Source of the DNA: Perkinsus olseni
Lineage: Eukaryota; Perkinsozoa; Perkinsida; Perkinsidae
Assembly: GCA_013115135.1 (NCBI GenBank)
Contig: JABANP010000147.1
Location: 44,201-108,200 of the forward strand
Direction of reading: 5' to 3'
Length of the DNA: 64,000 nt
This document shows, in pieces, positions 56,576 through 64,000 of this stretch. Position 1 is the stretch's first letter. Each line of letters opens with the position of its first letter. The notes below the pieces were generated by a model. The model was not told the DNA's origin. It saw only the letters and a program-made list of their open reading frames with translations, and did no database searches. The translations under genes and the position numbers were made by a program.

Positions 56576-57365
56576 TGATGGCAATGACGTAATACCCCAA
56601 CAACAACAACAACAACCCTAAAGGCAATTATTAACATATACAGAACGACAAGTATAAATATCGATCACAATGGCGTGCGCGATGTCATCGCCGAATCATG
56701 GTGGAGGAACTGTTGATAGTCCTATCATGTTAATGACTATGATACTACCTGATGGTCTGTATGATAATCCATCATTCTGTTGGTATAACTTCGTATTGTC
56801 ATCATCTTCTTATCATTACTATAACCATTATCCCCATCACCATTCATCATCATCAACCCCCCATTCCGGACCACTAACAGTATAATCATCAACAGTAATA
56901 ACAACAAGAAGGACTCCTTACTGATATCATGAGTGGTATCTTTATTAGATACACCACTTAGATGATGACGGTCCTTCCGTTTACTATGACGCCCATATAA
57001 ACCACCACCACCATCAGTCGACATCACCACCATTATTACTGATTCCCAAAGAGTACGTTTGCGTAATAGGTGCCAATAACAATATCTGGTGTTGGGCACA
57101 AGGACTTTACACCAGGTGCCACAGGGATGGCGTATAAGGAAAAGGAAATGTAGTATAATAGCACATCAATCGTAACATAAAGTGCCGGTGCTTTTACAGG
57201 TGTAAAGCAGATCAGGGTAGTAGGTTGATAATGACTACTAGTGTATATAATAAGGATAAAGATATCTCGGAAAGAGGGGCTTACCCTAATGTAACGATAA
57301 CTGTTAGATTATCGGGTACCCTTGTTTATTATTAGAACATATCATTATTTGGTATCGGTCGGGTA
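56576..57365. other. Divergent intergenic region, possible small minus-strand gene
   Basis: A minus frame at 56737-57099 contains a hydrophobic LLLLLLMIILLVV stretch and basic, Gly-rich sequence, but looks low-complexity. Otherwise no gene recognised. Confidence 0.3.
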
Positions 57366-60300
57366 ATGAAGGATGACACGAAATATGAGGAGTATAAGAA
57401 AGTAGGTGGTGGTGGTGATAGAGCCGATGTTGATGATGCTTAGCAGCAGCAACAGCAGCAGGCTAGTAGTAGTCATCATAATGCTGTTGACATCTCAGAA
57501 TATACCGATAATACATGCACCACCTTTACATGCTACAGATAACGAGGATAATAAGAACACCACGATAGTACTACCAACAACAAGGACAACATTACCATCT
57601 ATGCATGAGACTACTAAGAAAAGCAATACACAACCTAAACATTGGTTTGATGCATCCCAAATATATCGTTTGCCTCTACATAAAGGTAGTAGTTCTCATT
57701 ATGAGGATATTGTAATGATATCGTGTGATGATAGGTCGGGGGATGAATGTGTGGAATAGTGAAGATTCAACTATGGTGTCCAAACGTATGAAGGGAACTG
57801 ATAGATTGATGAGGGCTACTACATATCCAAACAATAATAACACAAACACTGAGGATCCCACAACCACAACAGCAGCATCATCAGTTGGTAATGATAATGA
57901 TACAGATGATGGCACCATGGTCGAAGCTATTGATGATACTCCTGTAAATGATTATCAAGTGAGGATGCTATGGTATTATTATACTTCTATTACCATCAGC
58001 TTTAGATAAGGCCGATCCATTTGCCTGATTTAGCATACAGGCCAATACATCAAACCAAATCAGAAGCCATCAAAAGGGCTACTAGAGTACGCGAAGCCAC
58101 AAGGCAGAGATATGCTGCTAGGCCAGCATTATTACAGTACTGTCATCATCATCATCAGGGCATCACTCAGAGTGATGATGATCATTATTCAGGGTCTTCC
58201 GTAGTGCAGCGAGGAACAGAGATAATATGGTTCGATCGAGGGATTTGGTAGGCCTGTGAGATGGACCGTAGGAGTATCATGATCATCTTTAATAGTTGAG
58301 AGTATTCGAAAGGATGGGTATAATGTTAACGAAGATGGAAGCTGATATAATGATTCATGCAGTTGATAAGGATAACAATGTATCACCATCACCACCATCA
58401 CCACCACTATTACACCGGCTGCATGGCTGTTTAGGATGGTATCACCTATGATGAATTCTGTGAATTGATATACTCGCCGGACGTAGAATTGGGTGTTAAT
58501 AATCCCCACCAGGTGGCACGTGGACGTCATGTACGTAATATTACTAAATCATTGTTCATGGATATAGCGAGGGAAGGTAGTGACAAGAGGAACATTACCA
58601 ATACTGTCGGATGATGATGATGCCCTCATTATGATGCTTCTGTCCTCCTTGTAGCTCCTATTCTGGGACGTAAGTTCGATGCCATCGTCAAGCGGGATAG
58701 AAAGTAATACTTAAAATAATGATGATATCGATGAAGAGGAGTTGTGGCAGATACCTGGTTAATAAGGATGAGTTTAATACTGTTGTACTGTCGGCTATTC
58801 GACATGCATCAAAGGAAGCTCTTGACATGCTATGGTCCTCACAATTCTCATCATCATCACTCAATAATAAAGGTCACGAAGATACTCTCTATGACCACCA
58901 CCACCACCACCATCACCTCATCATCATCGTATCCTTTATCAGACACTACCCAGTCTAAACGACTGATAAATGAAGGTTTAGTAGATTGGCGGGACTTCAT
59001 CAAGCAAACAATAGAAGTTGAGAATGAATACAGACCACCAACCCCACCTTACATACAGGGAGCTAAACGTAAGTGTACACCTGAGACGAGGGTATTGATA
59101 AGAACAGGTAGAGAATGGGAGGACAGGAGACTGTATGAACTGACTGATGGTAACGAGGACCCAATACTCTTACTGAATAAATTTACAGACAAACATCAGG
59201 GGGGGCATCACCAACAAGACGATGATGTAGGAGCGATAATGATGACGCCTTGTCCACCCTTGTAACCTCTTCTGTTATTAGAAGAGAAATTCACTGTTCA
59301 TGTACTAGGTAATACTAGTATGCGATAAATTGGTGAATCGACAAGTTGAACTGCCTCATAGACCTCATCAATGTTCATTCAAAACACTCAATTACAAAGA
59401 GTAATCATCATCATTAGAGTTCATACCCAGTGGGTATTACCCACTATGCCACTCTAACATCATCAGGTTCATACGTGCCAAGGCGATGAGAGCCCACAGA
59501 GCCTTGTCGAAGTATGACAATGATGATGATAGAACATGAATCTGGTGAGTAGTTATGATGGGTCATCATGTGCGTAATCATTCTTATGATATCAACAGTT
59601 GGTAGAAGGATGGTAGTAATTATATTTAATATTATGCAGGTGAGTGATAGGATACGTAAACTAAATAATGGAGCTCGGAGAATAGCGCGGGAAGACCTTA
59701 TTGATATAATACATCAGACTATCAAGCCAAAACATGATAATAATACTAAGAGAAAACGGATGACTAGTAAGATGACACTAACGCATCATAACTATCAACA
59801 TCACCATCATCATCAACAACAACACTGTTATCATCATTGCAGACTGTCCTTCTTCTTCCGCCCACCGCATCCCCCCGTCTAATAATACCGACCATCATCA
59901 TCATCCTCCGCCAGTACTACCCCGTATTGAACGTAGTGATATTGAATCTCTAGTGGCAACCCTGTAAGTTGCAGTAGTCATTACTTCAAGGAGGTAACCG
60001 TTAGGGTATCTGACAAGGACGGCTACGTTGACGTCGAGGACTTCTTAAAGACATGTACGGATGATGACATGATTATGGATGGGTAAAGGCCACACTACCA
60101 GGAGGAGCAGCAATAGTGGAGTACATCATCATCAGGCCTGATGCTTTGGATGATAGAGCAGTTAGACGTTTAAGACCATCAAAGGATTCTACGCAGGGTG
60201 AAATACTCGATAATAATAAGTAATAGTATTACTAGTACTCCTTGTGGTGGTGCCTGTTGTAGCTCTGTCGACCATAAGATACTGGCAAGGAAGATATGCA

Positions 60301-62063
60301 ATGGAGGTGTTAAATGAAGCACTAGGGAAGAAGGACAATCCAAGTGGTGGTGGCGGTAAACTGAAGGCTGTCAATGTACTAACCATTGCTGCTACCATCA
60401 ATCAATACAATCGTTTTCATCAGATATTCAACAAACTTGATCGTGATGGTGACGGTTATATATCATTATCGGATATTCTATCAAGTGTTGAACATTATAA
60501 TGTGCCTCTTGATAGATCTGATCAAATAGCGATGCTTAAAGTGCTGGATGGGGGGGAACTGAACCTAGGTAGTAGCATTATTAGTAGTCGATATGATAAT
60601 TAATAAGGGTTATACAGCTCACAGGCTCATCATCGGTAGTAGTATTATTAGTAGTCGATATGATAATTAATAAGGGTTATACAGCTCACAGGCTCATCAT
60701 CGGTAGTAGTATTATTAGTAGTCGATATGATAATTAATAAGGGTTATACAGCTCACAGGCTCATCATCGGTAGTAGTATTATTAGTAGTCGATATGATAA
60801 TTAATAAGGGTTATACAGCTCACAGGCTCATCATCGGTAGTAGTATTATTAGTAGTCGATATGATAATTAATAAGGGTTATACAGCTCACAGGCTCATCA
60901 TCGGTAGTAGTATTATTAGTAGTCGATATGATAATTAATAAGGGTTATACAGCTCACAGGCTCATCATCGGTAGTAGTATTATTAGTAGTCGATATGATA
61001 ATTAATAAGGGTTATACAGCTCACAGGCTCATCATCGGTAGTAGTAGTATTAGTAGTCGATATGATAATTAATAAGGGTTATACAGCTCACAGGCTCATC
61101 ATCGGTAGTAGTATTATTAGTAGTCGATATGATAATTAATAAGGGTTATACAGCTCACAGGCTCATCATCGGTAGTAGTATTATTATTTTTATACCACAG
61201 GTTCGGTTGATATAGGGCAGTTCAGTCGAAACTTCATACTTGATACTGGATCTATCATGGACTCTATGCAGAGGCAGTTGGTTGGGGTAATAATCATGCT
61301 CAGTATGCAACTACAACTTTAAGGTTCTTGCCTTACACCCAACTTAATACAAATCAGGTTGTACATGATAATGACGATGGTGGTGGTGGTGGTGGTGGTC
61401 TGTACTATGGTAGGACAAACAGTGCTCCTCCATCGTCATCATCACCACCTATTCATAGTGGCCCATCCCCACACACTGGACGAGTCGTTGTTGGTCGAAT
61501 ATCCGATGTACGTCGGGGATTCAATCATCACGGTGGTCATAAATACCATACAGGTGCTGGCCCGTCGTCGTCGTCATCATCACTACAACAACCACCACGG
61601 CCACCATCATGCTCCTCCTCCTACACGGTTTTCCCGTACTATGTATCCTGATACCAGATTCATAACAGAACCCTTCCCTGGCAGTAAGCTACTATTCATC
61701 ACTACCGCCCTATCATCTATCATTGTACTCCCCTGTAGATTGTAATGCATCCTACATATCGGATGGTCAACGATTTAAGACAACTTATAGGACAAGTCAA
61801 GGGAACGTGCCTGACCCGATTAATCCTCAGATATCTGATGCAGTAGTATCATGAACAATAATGCACTCGATGGTGCATTACCTTAGGTGAAGAAGTCGAG
61901 TATACATGATAGACGTATAGAGCGTATAAGGGCTCATACCGAGGCAATAGAGTGTAGATTGAAGGCTGCTGAAGAAGCGGCTATACACATAGACAAAGCT
62001 AAGTTAGCACGGAAGGCTTTGGCTACAATGTCTTATGAACGGCAAGTTAAAATGATGATGTAA
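57366..62063 (+). CDS. Multi-exon EF-hand protein
   Basis: Probable start MKDDTKYEEYKK, then exons with TRTTLPSMHETTKKSNTQPK, HWFDASQIYRLPLHKGSSSH, RMKGTDRLMRATTYPNNNNT, RPIHQTKSEAIKRATRVREA, YDEFCELIYSPDVELGVNNP, DWRDFIKQTIEVENEYRPPT, DRIRKLNNGARRIAREDLID and a partial EF loop SDKDGYVDVEDFLKTC. A full EF-hand loop, DRDGDGYISLSD, lies at 60439-60474, followed by VEHYNVPLDRSDQIAMLKVL. The minisatellite intron (60569-61200) then leads to VDIGQFSRNFILDTG. The end is helical (RRIERIRAHTEAIECRLKAA, KLARKALATMSYERQ) with TAA at 62061-62063. The layout recalls axonemal EF-hand proteins, but I do not assign one. Several exons are uncertain and it could be two genes. Confidence 0.45.
60568..61187 (+). 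repeat. 67-bp intronic minisatellite, nine full copies
   Basis: Nine head-to-tail copies of a 67-bp unit starting GGTAGTAGTATTATTAGTAG and ending CTCACAGGCTCATCATC, plus a partial tenth. Copies differ by about one base. The array lies in the intron 60569-61200 of the EF-hand gene. Each unit contains a GGTAG donor-like start, TTAATAA, and two acceptor-like ends (TTATACAG, CTCACAG). Confidence 0.95.
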
Positions 62064-62240
62064 GTATCCCATTACCAAGCATAATGCTGCCCATCATCAT
62101 CATGCTCATAGTCTTTGGTGGCCTTCTTCTTCTTGGTGTTGTCATTGACCAGCAGCAGCAGTGTTGTGTTGTTAGTTGTTGTCAGTTATAGGGTGTTGAT
62201 AGCATATCTAAGTAGCTGCTACTTGGGAAGCCCTCGGTAC

Positions 62241-64000
62241 ATGATGATAAATGAACCACAAGTCCGCGATAATGGAGCGCCGTCGGCTGCCATACACCAG
62301 ACTTACGATCTTCACGACCTTGGCAACAACATCAGAATACCGGTCAGTTTGCCGGCAACATCCTACTGCAAGCCTTCTACTGCAGTTTTAGGAGAATGGA
62401 GCGAATGATGATGATGAGTTCACAGCATCGCCATCGTATGCCTCCATGCGTCCTCCTCCCTTTACAGCTACTCGAGATCCTCGCTACTGGTATGGTCATC
62501 ATCTTGATGATGATATTATCACCACACCCATGCATCAGGTCTAGCAACCGTAGTTACGATGATCGAGTGTTGGGATCATGTCTATCGAGGATTACAAGAG
62601 GTGAAGGGCCGCCCACACAACCAACAACATCAACAACAACAACAACAACAGCTGATGATAATATCCGGTACTACTAATACTAATACTATCACTACGTAGG
62701 GTATATGTTCCTAGATATCTCTGTGCTAAGTTTACCAATCTCATACAACGACTTGAGAAGGAATCATTACGCAGAGCAAAACTGGAAGATATGTAGTATC
62801 ATGTATCACCGATCATCATGATGATGATACGCGAGTAGGGTTGATGATTTGAATAGAAGATTGGACGCTAGATCGGCCGATGTTATCAGAGAGCAGGAAA
62901 AGTTGAAGAGTATTGAGCGGGAGCTGTGCATGGCAAAGGAGAGGTGATAATAATGATAGTACAACTTAGGTGGACATGCTTACTTAGTGGAGGGAGATCA
63001 TTGGACGCGTTGCGGGCATCGGAGAGGGAGCTCCTGCAGCTACGCACAAAAGTTGAAGAATTGAATAAGGATTTACACATGGAGAGGATCAAGAGCAAAG
63101 AGCTGGAGACTAAGTGAAAAAGAAACATCAGCAGCAGCAGCAGCAGCAGTATCGTGATGAGTTGGCAATATAATGTTTATCGAGGGAGGGTAGCAATGAT
63201 GGTATTAACCTTCCTTAGGAGGGCTTTATCCGAGTCGAAGCACACAACGCTAGAGAGACATCAGAGTGAGTTGGTAGGACGAATAGAAGTACTGGAATCA
63301 CGTATAGGAGTCATTACACATGAGGTGGTACATACCTCAGTAGTACTCTCACCTAGGACTGCGTAGTGATAGGCTAACGTTTGGAGAGAGAAGTTTGTGG
63401 ATGCCACAAGAGATGCTCCGAAGATGGATACTCATAATGTAAATTGGTGTAGCATGATGATGACTGGTCAGAATCTACCCTTCATAATTGATAGGTGGAT
63501 AAAGCAGCGGAAACACAAGAACATAATTTGAGAACGCAGTTGAGAAGGGCACTACGGCAAAGCAGTAAACTGCAGGATAAAAACAGAGAACTTGAAGTGG
63601 AAGTAATCGTGGACAGTAGTAGTCACATGTATCACCTGTAGTACTTAGTTGGGTAAGATGAGCAGTCAACTCGAGCAGAAGTCTCGAAGGATGGACACTC
63701 TTCTAGCTGATAATATTCATAAGGTCCCTTATAGTCAATAGCTGATAGAAGAGTATTGAACAACAACTCAGGAAGGGAGACTGAAGAAGTTATTACGTGA
63801 ATATCAATCATTCGAGGACTTGAGAAGGGCTGTTATCGAGGAAAGGAATGCTGGGGAAGCTCTACTAGTAGAGCTCACACAACAGCAAACTGAAAAGGAA
63901 ATGTAATAACGACGATAATAGGGATGGTGCTATAGAGAATAGTGCTCCCTCATAGGTGCATCGACAGAGTCTGTGTTGCCACACAGTCATTGGATATGAT
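62241..64000 (+). CDS. Coiled-coil protein gene, 5' part (partial)
   Basis: Probable start MMINEPQVRDNGAPSAAIHQ with TYDLHDLGNNIRIPVSLPAT. After introns the exons are strongly coiled coil: RLEKESLRRAKLEDM, LNRRLDARSADVIREQEKLK, SIERELCMAKER, LDALRASERELLQLRTKVEE, LNKDLHMERIKSKELETK, HQSELVGRIEVLESRIG, LRTQLRRALRQSSKLQDKNR, SQLEQKSRRMDTLLADNIHK and RRAVIEERNAGEALLVELTQ. Introns are 45-80 nt. The gene runs off the right edge. No family is named; the pattern (long heptads, few hydrophobic cores) fits a centriolar or cytoskeletal rod. Confidence 0.55.

Overview
The window is nuclear DNA from a protist, not a bacterium. Almost every gene is split by many short GT-AG introns of about 37-105 nt, coding frames change at each intron, and there are no operons or Shine-Dalgarno sites. 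Protein content (AP2-like domain, meckelin/TMEM67, transportin, MAF1, CASP, prohibitin, copine, NADP-isocitrate dehydrogenase, a family of secreted proteins) together with short introns and CAT/ATG-type microsatellites best fits an alveolate of the Perkinsus type. That assignment is my inference; nothing in the window proves it.

Layout. 1-1039: 3' end of a coiled-coil gene (+). 1272-3148: rRNA methyltransferase-like (BMT5/DUF2431) domain joined to zinc fingers (+). 3578-5989: KH-domain protein (+). 6755-7145: AP2-like gene (+). 7877-8486: PEX11-like (+). 8901-12480: mitochondrial dimethylglycine/sarcosine dehydrogenase-like (+). 12485-12844: small basic protein (+). 13112-15404: RING E3-like (-). 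15670-16131: leucine-rich repeat exons (-). 17018-18203: prohibitin (-). 18575-21084: CASP, a Golgi coiled-coil membrane protein (+). 21679-22244: secreted protein (-). 22323-23739: RING protein (-). 23754-26690: copine (-). 26945-29772: large secreted protein (-). 30465-31366: MAF1, the RNA polymerase III repressor (-). 31650-34088: helical protein ending in a CaaX box (+). 35144-36054 and 36865-37818: secreted paralogue pair, the first frameshifted (-). 36196-36626: small hydrophobic protein (-). 37925-38623: unknown (+). 39782-41959: isocitrate dehydrogenase (+). 42482-46664: meckelin (-). 47740-48878: multi-pass membrane protein (-). 49448-56575: transportin (-), with a 3-kb DNA transposon (51572-54615) inside one of its exons. 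57366-62063: EF-hand gene (+) with a 67-bp minisatellite intron. 62241-64000: start of another coiled-coil gene (+).

The main discovery candidate is a set of about eleven short introns, spread over nine genes, that each carry what looks like the 3' half of a tRNA gene: remains of the anticodon stem, a variable loop often ending GGTC, then a T-arm with TTCRA at exactly the tRNA spacing. They occur in both orientations. At least nine are fixed as introns by the reading frame or by protein homology on both sides. In two introns of unrelated genes the same 25-nt module starts at nearly the same distance from the 5' splice site. I propose that tRNA 3' halves have been inserted and now work as introns.

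Second-line findings are the transposon inside a transportin exon (173-bp terminal inverted repeats, 4-bp target duplication, splice-like sequences in its ends that could remove it in frame), a tandemly duplicated intron unit that could yield nine 11-nt micro-exons, and a pair of related introns in the KH gene. Gene ends and many internal junctions were read by eye, so start codons and some exon boundaries are uncertain.
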